Below are positions 7,371 through 14,857 of a stretch of DNA of 33,068 bases, one piece after another. Origin of the DNA: Hyphomicrobiales bacterium (lineage in GTDB: Bacteria > Pseudomonadota > Alphaproteobacteria > Rhizobiales > Rhizobiaceae); the NCBI GenBank assembly GCA_003963455.1, contig RXJA01000563.1:1-33068 (forward strand), in the 5' to 3' direction. The first letter of the stretch is position 1; every line of letters begins with the position of its first letter. The position numbers and the translations under genes were made by a program. Below the pieces are notes generated by a model, which saw only the letters and a program-made list of their open reading frames with translations, was not told the DNA's origin and did no database searches.

Positions 7371-8354
7371 TCACTTTGTCGTCGCCTTGAACTTGCCCAT
7401 CAAATAAGGGCCGGAGCGAACCGGCCCGTATTTCGGCCCCTCTCCCTCGGCGAGGCATGCGGCCAGAACCGTGATCTCGGCGTCCCAGTTCGGCTGGTGG
7501 AAGAAGGCCATCGATTGCCGGCGATCCTTGCCGCCCTCTTCCGCCGGCGGGTTGACGACGCGATGCACGGTTGACACCCAACGATCGTTGGTCCAGCGCG
7601 CCATCAGGTCGCCGATGTTGATGACGAAGGCGCCGGGGACCGGCGGCACCTCCGACCATTCGCCGTCCGGCGTGACGATCTGAAGTCCGCGCGACCCCGG
7701 CTGCGGCAACAGGATGGTGAGGCTGCCATAGTCGGTATGTGCGCCGGCGCGGATCTGGCCGGGTTTTGGCGCGACATGCTGCTCGGGATAGTTCAGCGCC
7801 CTCAGCGCGCTGATCGGCGCATCGAGAAAAGTGTCGAAATAGGTCTCCGGCAAGCCAAGCGCGGTTGCGAAGACCCGCATGATCCGCAACGCCAGATCCT
7901 CAAGCCCCGCGTAATAGGCTTTCCAGGCTTCGATGAAGCCCTCGGGCCCTGCCGGCCAGATCGTTTCGGCGTAGCAGAAGGCGAGCGCCTCCGGGTCCTT
8001 CATGCCCGGCGGGACGCTGAGAGGCCCGCCATTGAAGCTCTCCTTCAAGTCCGGCGGCGTGTCGACGTTGCGGGATTTTGCCAGCGCCTCGAGCTCGGGA
8101 CCGAGATATCCGTAGGGATAACCCTTGTAGGGCGCCTTCGAGCGCTGCTTCTCCTCGGGCGGCAGATCGAAGAAGGCCTTCGCCTTCGACCAGGCGGCGT
8201 CGATCACGGCCTGCGGAACGCCGTGGTTCTTGACCGCCAGGAAACCGGTGCTGCGACAGATATGGTCGACCTCGCGGCCGAGCGCCTTCTTTTCTTCGGC
8301 GCTCGCGGCCTCGAATTGTCCGAGATCGAATATGGGAAATGACGGGTTCTGCAT
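7371..8354 (-). CDS. Isopenicillin-N-synthase-like 2-oxoglutarate/Fe(II) dioxygenase
   Basis: A 327-residue soluble oxygenase of the IPNS/plant-type 2OG-Fe(II) family. The N-terminal DIOX_N-type region (IFDLGQFEAA, then STGFLAVKNHGVPQAVIDAA) precedes the jelly-roll core. The iron ligands His206 and Asp208 are in AGAHTDYGSLTILLPQ, and His264 is in WVSTVHRVVNPP. The 2-oxoglutarate carboxylate would be held by the RQS motif at 279-281. Length and motif spacing are normal, so it should be active. Members hydroxylate or desaturate small molecules; the substrate is unknown, and no biosynthetic cluster surrounds it. It lies downstream of emrB in the same direction, beyond a hairpin of 78 bases of spacer. 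Confidence 0.9.
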   Translation of the reverse strand: MQNPSFPIFDLGQFEAASAEEKKALGREVDHICRSTGFLAVKNHGVPQAVIDAAWSKAKAFFDLPPEEKQRSKAPYKGYPYGYLGPELEALAKSRNVDTPPDLKESFNGGPLSVPPGMKDPEALAFCYAETIWPAGPEGFIEAWKAYYAGLEDLALRIMRVFATALGLPETYFDTFLDAPISALRALNYPEQHVAPKPGQIRAGAHTDYGSLTILLPQPGSRGLQIVTPDGEWSEVPPVPGAFVINIGDLMARWTNDRWVSTVHRVVNPPAEEGGKDRRQSMAFFHQPNWDAEITVLAACLAEGEGPKYGPVRSGPYLMGKFKATTK

Positions 8355-8408
8355 CGCGTTCGTCCAACCATTGATTAGTGGAACGATGCAATCTGTCCCG
8401 GCCGTGAT

Positions 8409-8436
8409 CTAGGACCAACCAGCGTGGCGGTCCTAG
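8409..8436 (-). terminator. Hairpin overlapping the emrB stop codon
   Basis: The arms CTAGGACC (8409-8416) and GGTCCTAG (8429-8436) pair perfectly over eight bases, with an inner CCA/TGG extension. The emrB stop codon (8433-8435) lies inside one arm. No T-run follows on the minus strand, so it is not a classic intrinsic terminator; it may protect the 3' end of the emr transcript or cause partial termination. Confidence 0.45.
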
Positions 8437-9965
8437 TCCATATGCGCCGCCGGCGCGGCGCCCGCCGGCGCCGCCTTGGGCTTGCGCAGCAGGATGACGA
8501 ACGGGATCGCGACCAGTGTCATCACCATCAGGATTTTGAAGTCATTGATGTAGGAGATCATCATCGCCTGGACATTGACCGCGCGGTCGACCTGGGAGAG
8601 CGCGGCGGGATCGCCGGCGGCGGCCGCCGGAGACGCGGCCCAAAGGTTCGGATTGTACGGGTTGATGAAGGTCGACAACTCGGTGTGGTTGATCTGCGTG
8701 TTGCGCACCATCAGCGCCGCGACCACAGAGACGCCGATGGACGAGCCCAGATTGCGCACCAGGCTGAACAGCGAGGTGGCGTCGGTGCGATAGCGCGCGT
8801 CGAGCGTGGCGAAGGCGACCGCCGACAGCGGCACGAACACCATGCCCATGCCGAGGCCCTGGACGACACCCGAGGTGATGATCAGCCAGTTGTCCATCTG
8901 CGGCGTGAAGCTCGCCATGGTGTAGAGCGACTGCGCGGTGAGCAGGAAGCCGATGGCGACGAGGATCCTCGCATCGATCCGATGCATGATGCGGCCGACG
9001 ACCAGCATCGAGATCATCGTGCCGATGCCGCGCGGCCCAAGCACGACGCCGATGGTGACGGTCGGGTAGCCGAAGATGTTGGCCAACATCGGCGGCAAGA
9101 GCGACATCGAAGCCAGGATCAACACGCCCATGATGAAGATGAAACCGAGCCCGGTCACGAAATTGCGGTCGAGGAAGATCTTTGGATCGATGAAGGGATG
9201 CTCTGCCGTCACCGTATGGATGATGAAAACCCAGAAGCCGGTGATCGACAGAGCAAGCTCGATCCAGATCTCGGCCGAGTTGAACCAGTCGACCTCGCCG
9301 CCGCGATCGAGCAGAAGCTGCAGCGCGCCGACGCCGAGCGAAAGCATGGCGAAGCCGAAGAAATCGAAGCCGCGCACACGCTTGGCGACGACCGGCAGAT
9401 AGGCGGCCATGCCGAGGAAGGCCAGGATGCCGACCGGCAGGTTGATGAAGAAAACCCAGCGCCAGTTGAAGTTCTCGGTCAGCCAGCCGCCGAGCGTCGG
9501 CCCCAGGATCGGCCCAAGCATGATACCGGCGCCCCAGATCGCCATCGCCTGGCCATGGCGCTCCTTCGGATTGATGTCGAGCAGGAAGGTCTGCGACAGC
9601 GGCACGATTGCCGCGCCGAACACGCCCTGCAGCAAGCGGAACAGCACCATCGTCTCGAGGCTCCAGGCGAGGCCGCAGAGCATGGAGAAGATCGTGAAGC
9701 CGACGACGGAGGCGAGGAACAGTTCCTTGCGGCCGAGCCTGTCGGCGAGCCAGCCGGTAACCGGCGTCATGATCGCCGCCGCCACGATATAGGAGGTCAG
9801 CACCCAGTTGATGTTGTCGGGCGACGCGCCGAGGTCGCCAGTCATGGTCGGCAGCGCGACATTGGCGATCGTGGTGTCGAGCGCCTGCATGATCGTCGCC
9901 AGCATCAGCGCGACCGTGATCAGCCCGCGATGCGGCACTTCCTTGAAGGGTTCGGGCGTGCTCAT
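8433..9965 (-). CDS. emrB: DHA2-family drug:H+ antiporter EmrB
   Basis: A 510-residue inner-membrane transporter of the 14-helix DHA2 (EmrB/QacA) branch of the major facilitator superfamily. Visible signatures are LDTTIANVALPTM in helix 1 (motif D1), WLADRLGRKELF after helix 2 (motif A), and GAGIMLGPILGPTLGGWLTE in the helix 5 region (motif C, antiporter type). It should work with EmrA and an outer-membrane channel to expel hydrophobic compounds; no TolC-type gene is in the window. It is third in the marR-emrA-emrB operon but lies 299 bases after emrA, an unusually long gap that holds a folded element. The ribosome binding site is weak (GGAAG). Confidence 0.94.
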   Translation of the reverse strand: MSTPEPFKEVPHRGLITVALMLATIMQALDTTIANVALPTMTGDLGASPDNINWVLTSYIVAAAIMTPVTGWLADRLGRKELFLASVVGFTIFSMLCGLAWSLETMVLFRLLQGVFGAAIVPLSQTFLLDINPKERHGQAMAIWGAGIMLGPILGPTLGGWLTENFNWRWVFFINLPVGILAFLGMAAYLPVVAKRVRGFDFFGFAMLSLGVGALQLLLDRGGEVDWFNSAEIWIELALSITGFWVFIIHTVTAEHPFIDPKIFLDRNFVTGLGFIFIMGVLILASMSLLPPMLANIFGYPTVTIGVVLGPRGIGTMISMLVVGRIMHRIDARILVAIGFLLTAQSLYTMASFTPQMDNWLIITSGVVQGLGMGMVFVPLSAVAFATLDARYRTDATSLFSLVRNLGSSIGVSVVAALMVRNTQINHTELSTFINPYNPNLWAASPAAAAGDPAALSQVDRAVNVQAMMISYINDFKILMVMTLVAIPFVILLRKPKAAPAGAAPAAHMD

Positions 9966-10005
9966 GATGCTGAACTTCCAGCAGGTAACAAAAACGTGTA
10001 GACTG

Positions 10006-10126
10006 GGTTTCCGGGCGGCAAAGCCTTCCGTTGAGAGACCTTCATCGCGGTGGGACGCGACTATCGATGTGGGGGTTACATCGACTGAAAGTCTCTGTTG
10101 GAGCGGATGCCTGCCGCCCGGAAACC
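10006..10126 (-). ncRNA. Structured element between emrA and emrB (possible leader RNA or palindromic repeat)
   Basis: The 15-base arms at 10006-10020 (GGTTTCCGGGCGGCA) and 10112-10126 pair perfectly. Inside lies a 10-base stem (10034-10043 with 10087-10096). That stem encloses two hairpins, TCGCG-N6-CGCGA (10045-10060) and TCGATGT-N7-ACATCGA (10064-10084). The whole forms a long stem capped by a three-way junction. The one imperfect pair in the second stem is C-A on the plus strand but G-U on the minus strand, which favours an RNA read in the emr direction. It ends about 40 bases before emrB, so attenuation or ligand sensing is possible. A MITE or RIME-like repeat with 15-base terminal inverted repeats is the main alternative; I see no clear target-site duplication. 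It matches no riboswitch class I know. Confidence 0.5.
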
Positions 10127-10162
10127 TGAGGCCCGACGGGTCCGTGTCGAAGGTTCGGTTTT

Positions 10163-10186
10163 GATCGCGCCGCCAAGCGGCTGATC
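10163..10186. other. Small hairpin in the emrA-emrB spacer
   Basis: GCCGC-CAA-GCGGC (10069 family of stems not involved; stem at 10169-10173 with 10177-10181) is flanked by GATC on both sides, giving a second, independent hairpin upstream of the large folded element in the emr direction. No T-run follows on the minus strand. It may set the 3' end of the marR-emrA message. Beyond these two structures the 299-base spacer holds no recognisable gene. Confidence 0.35.
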
Positions 10187-10264
10187 TTAAACGCTTACCC
10201 TCCCACTCCTCCCATCAGACCAATTCCTGCCTTGCCCGCCGGCGCCCGGCGCGCTTCGCTGTCG

Positions 10265-11491
10265 TTACTGCGCTTGCTCTCCCGCCGTGGCGTGACCGAA
10301 GATCGACGGCAGGCCGCGCGCCACGCCGGTATCGACGGTGACGGTGGCGCTCATGCCGGTGCGCAGCGCCATCCTGGCGTCGGGATCGGTGAGTTCCAGG
10401 CGCACCGGGATGCGCTGCGTGACCTTGACCCAGTTGCCGGTGGCGTTTTGCGCGGGCAGCAGCGAGAACTCCGCGCCCGTGCCGGCGCCGATCGCCTTGA
10501 CGGTGGCTTCGAACGTGCGGCCCGGATAGGTATCGACCACGATCTCGGCCTTCTGGCCCGGCTTCATGTGGGTGAGCTGGGTTTCCTTGAAATTGGCGTC
10601 GATCCAGGTGTCCCCGGTCTCGACCAGCGCGAACAGCGGAGTGCCCACGGCGACATACTGGCCGACCTTGAAGGAGGCGGCCTGGTAGATGACGCCATCA
10701 GCCGGCGCTTTCACCGTGGTCTGCGCCAGATCGTAGGCGGCCTTGTCACGCGCGGCGAGCGCCGACATCACGGTCGGGTGTTTGTCGGTCTCGATATCGG
10801 GATTGCCGCCAAGAGCCGCCTTGGCGCTGACGATGCCCTGCTGAGCGACCGCAAGCTGCTGCTTGGCCTTGTCAAGGTCGTTGCGGGCCTCATCGAGCGA
10901 CGACTTGGCGTTGATGCCCTTCTGCGCGAGATCGGCGGCGCGGCCATATTGCGATTGCGCGTAGTCGACCTCGCTGCTCGCCGACCTCTCCTGCGCCATC
11001 GCCTGGCTGTATGAGGCGCGCAGCTGCTCGACATTGAGCCGCGCGGCGGCGACCGCCGCATCGGCCTGGGCGAGCGCGATCTTGTAAGGTTCGGGATCGA
11101 TGACGAAAAGAAGATCGCCCTGCTTGACCAGCTGGTTGTCGGCGATGCCGACCTGGACGATACGGCCGGCCGTATCGGAGGCGACCGAAATCCTGGCCTG
11201 CTGCAGGTTGGCGTTCTCGGTTTCCTGATAGCGGCCGCCCGTCACCCAGACATACGAGCCGCCCGCAAGCAGGGCCAACGGCAGGGCGACCATCAACAGG
11301 AAGCGGCCGAGGCGGCGCTTCTTCCTCGGCGCGGCCGGTGCCCGCCGTGGTTCGGAAGCCACCGCGGCCGGAGCCGCCGCGGGCTGCGCCGGTGCTTCAG
11401 CGACCGGCTGCGCCGGCGCATTACCGACCGGCTGCGCCGGCGCATTCAGCTTGGTGACGTTGTCGTCCTCTATCTTGGCTGCCGCGTTCAT
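10265..11491 (-). CDS. emrA: EmrA-type HlyD-family membrane fusion protein
   Basis: A 408-residue periplasmic adaptor. A Pro/Ala-rich cytoplasmic lead of about 70 residues contains three octapeptide repeats (APAQPVGN-like, 17-40). A single membrane anchor follows (LGRFLLMVALPLALLAGGSY, about 61-80). Next come the biotinyl-lipoyl half motif (ISVASDTAGRIVQVGIADNQ...GDLLFVID), a long coiled-coil hairpin (about 125-215), the second lipoyl half (TVKAPADGVIYQ) and the beta-barrel region (DTWIDANFKETQL). This is the standard EmrA plan linking EmrB to an outer-membrane channel. Its start overlaps the marR stop by four bases (ATGA), so the two are translationally coupled. Confidence 0.94.
   Translation of the reverse strand: MNAAAKIEDDNVTKLNAPAQPVGNAPAQPVAEAPAQPAAAPAAVASEPRRAPAAPRKKRRLGRFLLMVALPLALLAGGSYVWVTGGRYQETENANLQQARISVASDTAGRIVQVGIADNQLVKQGDLLFVIDPEPYKIALAQADAAVAAARLNVEQLRASYSQAMAQERSASSEVDYAQSQYGRAADLAQKGINAKSSLDEARNDLDKAKQQLAVAQQGIVSAKAALGGNPDIETDKHPTVMSALAARDKAAYDLAQTTVKAPADGVIYQAASFKVGQYVAVGTPLFALVETGDTWIDANFKETQLTHMKPGQKAEIVVDTYPGRTFEATVKAIGAGTGAEFSLLPAQNATGNWVKVTQRIPVRLELTDPDARMALRTGMSATVTVDTGVARGLPSIFGHATAGEQAQ
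11372..11443 (-). repeat. 24-base tandem repeat in emrA
   Basis: Three consecutive 24-base units encode APAQPVGN, APAQPVAE and APAQPAAA in the cytoplasmic lead of EmrA. The two units nearest the start are almost identical at DNA level (CGACCGGCTGCGCCGGCGCA repeated); the third has drifted. The repeat keeps the frame, so copy-number change would only alter linker length. Confidence 0.75.
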
Positions 11492-11967
11492 GCCGCCCGC
11501 CCTTCTGTATTCTTGATCTTTTCCATCGACGACGCTTCACCGTCCGTCAGATTCTGCACGATGGTGTCGAGCACCCGGATCAGCACGCGGCGTTCTTCCG
11601 CCGACACGCCGGTCAGCGATTCCTCATAGACCTCTCCGGCAAGACTCTTGACGTCGGCATAGGCGGCGTTGGCCTTCTCGGTCGGGAAGATCATGCGCAC
11701 GCGCCGGTCCGTCGCGTCCTGGCGGCGTTCGATCCAGCCGCCCTCCTCCATGCGGTCGACCAGGCGCGAAACGCTGATCGGCTCGATTTCGAGGAGTTCG
11801 GCAAGCCGCGCCTGCGCGACGCCGGCTTCCTTGGCGACACGCACGAGCAGCCGCCATTGCGCCGAGGAAAGACCCAATCCGCTGGCGCGCGCCTCGAAGC
11901 GCTTACGCATCAGGCGCTGCACGTCGTGGATCAAAAATCCCAATCTATCGATGCCATCTGAAACCAT
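11488..11967 (-). CDS. MarR-family transcriptional regulator of the emr operon
   Basis: A 159-residue winged-helix regulator. The helix-turn-helix spans about residues 40-80 (LSSAQWRLLVRVAKEAG, then QARLAELLEIEPISVSRLVD) and the wing is the QDATDRRVRM segment with the usual DxRxR-type basic tip. The long first and last helices would form the dimer. As first gene of marR-emrA-emrB it most likely represses this operon and is released by a substrate of the pump, as for E. coli MprA/EmrR. The start codon lies only a few bases after the predicted -10 box and no ribosome binding site is visible, so the message may be leaderless. The Met at 11967 gives a full-length family N-terminus. Confidence 0.92.
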   Translation of the reverse strand: MVSDGIDRLGFLIHDVQRLMRKRFEARASGLGLSSAQWRLLVRVAKEAGVAQARLAELLEIEPISVSRLVDRMEEGGWIERRQDATDRRVRMIFPTEKANAAYADVKSLAGEVYEESLTGVSAEERRVLIRVLDTIVQNLTDGEASSMEKIKNTEGRAA

Positions 11968-11973
11968 GAGCGA

Positions 11974-12002
11974 TAGATATAATAAGCGTGCTTACTATTC
12001 AA
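11974..12002 (-). promoter_or_regulatory. marR-emrAB promoter with operator in the spacer
   Basis: On the minus strand, TTGAAT (11997-12002) and TATCTA (11974-11979) stand 17 bases apart, a good sigma-70 arrangement. The perfect inverted repeat TAAGC-GT-GCTTA (11983-11994) fills the spacer, where a bound MarR dimer would block RNA polymerase. Transcription would begin almost at the marR start codon. Confidence 0.6.
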
Positions 12003-12272
12003 GTGGACGCGTTACGCCAGAAGCCGGCAAATCGAGATGGCAGGCATCCGATGCATTCATGGTTAGCGGCCGATGAATATCTGTCCCGCGCAACCGGCGG
12101 AGCGTCGTCCCTCGACTTCGCGGATCCGACACCCTGTTGACGACGGCTCGGGGATCGGGACAGACTGCCCCATTCACCGGGCGTTCGGGGGGCTGAACTC
12201 AATGTGCGGATACAGCCTGCGGAATCGCGAAGCTGGCGCGGGCCGCCTGTTTTTACGCAGGTGATCTGACCG
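12003..12272. other. Spacer upstream of the glycosyltransferase operon
   Basis: With the marR promoter this makes a 305-base stretch without a convincing gene. Short open frames in it have no family features. It must hold the promoter of the rightward glycosyltransferase operon; the best candidate -35 is TTGACG at 12137-12142, but I see no convincing -10 at the right distance. AGGTGA at 12259-12264 is a good ribosome binding site for the TTG start at 12273. Confidence 0.4.
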
Positions 12273-13970
12273 TTGGAGAAGCTGGCAGCGCACCGCAAGG
12301 TCGTCATATGCATGCTCGCGCTGGGCAAGCCGGGCTACGCGCTGGCGGCTCACGAGGCGTTGCAATCATTCCTGCGCCACAGCGATCTCGAAATCTATGT
12401 GACGACAGATCCAAACTCGTCCGCCTTGCTTCCGCGCTCGCCGCGCCTTCATCTCAATCTGGTCGACACGAACGGCCAATCCAGCCGGGCTAGCGGCTTT
12501 CTCGCCAAATTCGAGGCGTTGGCATGGTGCCTCGAACGGTCCGGCGCCGACATCGTGCTGCAGGTCGATGCCGACGCGGTGCTTCTGCGCCGGCTTGCGG
12601 CGCAGAACGTCGCGGACGCCCTCGGCGATCGCGGCATGGCGATGGTGGAGCAGACCGGCATCGCCGGATCGGACATGGGCCGACGCGATTTCCTCGCGCA
12701 CTACCGCAACTACGCCCTGGCATTCGTCGACGGCTCCCTCCCAGCTCCGCGCGAAGAGGATTTCCGCTATTTCAACAGCGGCGTGGTCATCGCCCGCGCC
12801 GACGAATTGCGGCGTTTCCTCGACTGGACGACCGCATGCTTGCGGCTGCTGCCGCCCGATCACGCGATCGGCGGGCAAATGATAGCCGACCAGGACTATT
12901 TCCAGATATGGACGAATACACTGGCCCCGGAGCGGCGGCGCGAGCTTCCCTGGCAATGGAACCACTGCCGTCACTGGGATGACGGCTTTCCGCGGCAGGG
13001 CGCGCTGATTGCCCATTTCAGCAATTTCTGCAACGGGCCAGACATGGAAGCGGTCATGGCGATGCACGCGCTGGTCCATACCGCCCGAATTCCAAACGCG
13101 CGGGATGGTGACAAGCCGGCAGCATTGGCCTTCATTATCGTCACGCATAATTCGAGCAAGGTGATCGGGTATTGTCTGGACAAGCTTGCCGATCTCTCGG
13201 CGGACCTGCCAAACGAGATCATCGTCGTCGACAACGGCTCGACGGACGACACGCTCGAAAGGATCGCGCGGCCGGGCGTCACGATCCTGCGCAATATGCG
13301 CAATGAAGGCTTTGCCGCCGCGGCCAATCGCGGGGCCACGGCGGCGCGTGCCGGCCATCTCTGTTTTCTCAACCCGGATTGCATGATGACGCTCTCGGTG
13401 GCGGGAGCGGCGCTGGCGGTTCTTCAGGCAAAGCCCGGGGCGATAGCGGTGCCTGATTACATCGACTGGCAAGGGGAGCGAACGGCCGGCCGACAGCCAG
13501 GTTATTCACGCGTCAAGCTCATCGCCGACATTCTGCGCAATCATGGCAAGGCCCGGCTCGCCGAGCGACTGAGGCAATTGCCGGGTTATGATTGCGACGA
13601 CTGGAGTTGGCCGCTCGCCGCGGCTCTTTTTACAAGCCGCGGCGGTTTCGCGCGGCTCGGCGGCTTCGACGAGCGCTATTTCTGCTACATGGAGGACGTC
13701 GCGATCGGGGTTGAAATGGCGAAGCGGGGACTTGAGATCGTCCGGCTCGATCAGGTGCTGCCGCATTTCGGCCAGCATGGCGCCGACGTAGCCCCCGTCT
13801 TGCGGGCACGGATGCTCAGCGAGGCGCGGATCCAGTTCGCCCGTCTGCATTACGGCCGGACTTTCGCCATGGCGCTGACAGCGTTGCGCTCGCTTCTGCG
13901 CGGTCGTCGGGCGATCAAGGATGCGCTGCGGCGTGGACGGCGCGCCGCCTTCATGCTGGCGAACGGATGA
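12273..13970 (+). CDS. Two-domain glycosyltransferase (GT-A domain fused to GT2 domain)
   Basis: A 565-residue cytoplasmic protein with two glycosyltransferase domains. The N-terminal half (about 8-265) looks like a nucleotide-sugar transferase: strand VICMLALGKPGYALAAHEAL, a DAD metal motif at 99-101 within IVLQVDADAVLL, and FNSGVVIARADELRRF. The C-terminal half (about 284-520) is a family 2 transferase: FIIVTHNSSKVIGYCLDKL, VVDNGSTDD at 318-326, FLNPD (NPD at 367-369) and GGFDERYFCYMEDVAIGVEM with the acceptor-side Glu-Asp at 474-475. It could add two sugars in turn. The TTG start is supported by AGGTGA eight bases upstream; the next in-frame ATG (12312) would cut the first strand. The stop overlaps the next gene by four bases (ATGA). 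The sugar donors are unknown. Confidence 0.85.
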   Translation: MEKLAAHRKVVICMLALGKPGYALAAHEALQSFLRHSDLEIYVTTDPNSSALLPRSPRLHLNLVDTNGQSSRASGFLAKFEALAWCLERSGADIVLQVDADAVLLRRLAAQNVADALGDRGMAMVEQTGIAGSDMGRRDFLAHYRNYALAFVDGSLPAPREEDFRYFNSGVVIARADELRRFLDWTTACLRLLPPDHAIGGQMIADQDYFQIWTNTLAPERRRELPWQWNHCRHWDDGFPRQGALIAHFSNFCNGPDMEAVMAMHALVHTARIPNARDGDKPAALAFIIVTHNSSKVIGYCLDKLADLSADLPNEIIVVDNGSTDDTLERIARPGVTILRNMRNEGFAAAANRGATAARAGHLCFLNPDCMMTLSVAGAALAVLQAKPGAIAVPDYIDWQGERTAGRQPGYSRVKLIADILRNHGKARLAERLRQLPGYDCDDWSWPLAAALFTSRGGFARLGGFDERYFCYMEDVAIGVEMAKRGLEIVRLDQVLPHFGQHGADVAPVLRARMLSEARIQFARLHYGRTFAMALTALRSLLRGRRAIKDALRRGRRAAFMLANG

Positions 13971-14857
13971 ATTACTACGTCCTGCCCGGCACGGGAATCT
14001 ACGGCGGCATAAAGGTCGGCTTCCAGTTCGCGCGTCTGCTTGGTGAGCTGGGCGTTCCAATTGCCGTCGCCACACCCGGCGGCATGGCGCCGCACTGGTT
14101 CAGGTCAAACCAGCCGATCGTCGGCAGGGAGGAGATCGTCGCCAGGGTCAATGGGAATGATACGCTGATCTTCTCGCTGCCGCACGACTATCCGGTGCTC
14201 AAGGCCACGGGCGCCAGGCTGGTGTTCCACTGCCAGGGGACGGACCCGCTGATCGATCCCGTGCTGCGCGACCAGGATGTCGTCCTGCTCACCTGCTGGG
14301 AGCAGGCCAGGCGTTACGTCGACGCCGTCGCCGGGCGCGAGCCGACAGATGTCGGCATCTCGATCTCCGACGTTTTCTTCCATGACGGCACCCCCAAGGA
14401 TGAGCGGAGGGCCGCCTACATGCCGAGACGCGGGGCGGCGATCGCCAAGGCCGCGATGGGTCGCGCTAGGCATCTCCAATATGCGCCGATCGCCGACAGC
14501 GACGAAGCCTCCTGCGCCGCCGTGCTGAAAGGAAGCGGTTACTTCCTGGCTACGGCCGAGGGCGAGTGGTTCGGACTGCCGGCGCTGGAAGCGATGGCGG
14601 CGGGATGCGCCGTCGTCTCGGTCCCGGTGCTGGGTGGAACGGAATATCTCAAGGACGGCGAAACAGCGCGGATCGCCGCGCCGGTCGATCTGCCGGAGGC
14701 GCTGGCCGAACTCAGCGCGGAAAATGCGCGCGGCGTCCGCGCCATGCTGCGCGAGAACGGCGCCGCGATGGCCGGTCGCTATCGCATCGCGGCGCAGCGC
14801 GGGAAACTGCGCGACGCCATGCGGGCCGGCCTGAGGAATGTCTTCTCATGCAACTGA
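13967..14857 (+). CDS. GT-B (family 4-like) glycosyltransferase
   Basis: A 296-residue protein, short for a GT-B enzyme. It begins with a first-strand glycine loop (YYVLPGTGIYGGIKVGFQFA), and its C-terminal half holds the donor-binding signature EWFGLPALEAMAAGCAVVS, in which Glu200 and Glu208 form the EX7E motif of retaining family 4 transferases. GGTEYLKDGETA follows, typical of the nucleotide-sugar pocket. Both Rossmann halves seem compressed (family members are usually 350-400 residues), so the N-terminal acceptor domain is reduced. It overlaps the upstream gene by four bases and the downstream gene by ten, so the products are probably made in fixed ratio. A role in a surface polysaccharide or glycolipid is inferred from the operon. 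Confidence 0.8.
   Translation: MNYYVLPGTGIYGGIKVGFQFARLLGELGVPIAVATPGGMAPHWFRSNQPIVGREEIVARVNGNDTLIFSLPHDYPVLKATGARLVFHCQGTDPLIDPVLRDQDVVLLTCWEQARRYVDAVAGREPTDVGISISDVFFHDGTPKDERRAAYMPRRGAAIAKAAMGRARHLQYAPIADSDEASCAAVLKGSGYFLATAEGEWFGLPALEAMAAGCAVVSVPVLGGTEYLKDGETARIAAPVDLPEALAELSAENARGVRAMLRENGAAMAGRYRIAAQRGKLRDAMRAGLRNVFSCN

Noticed and set aside
8424..10001. Long open frame antisense to emrB (525 codons)
   Set aside because: The composition is almost all Arg, Asp, His, Glu and Gln with no fold-like pattern, as expected for the reverse of a membrane-protein gene.
12073..12264. 63-codon open frame upstream of the glycosyltransferase operon
   Set aside because: No ribosome binding site, no domain and no plausible composition; treated as non-coding spacer.
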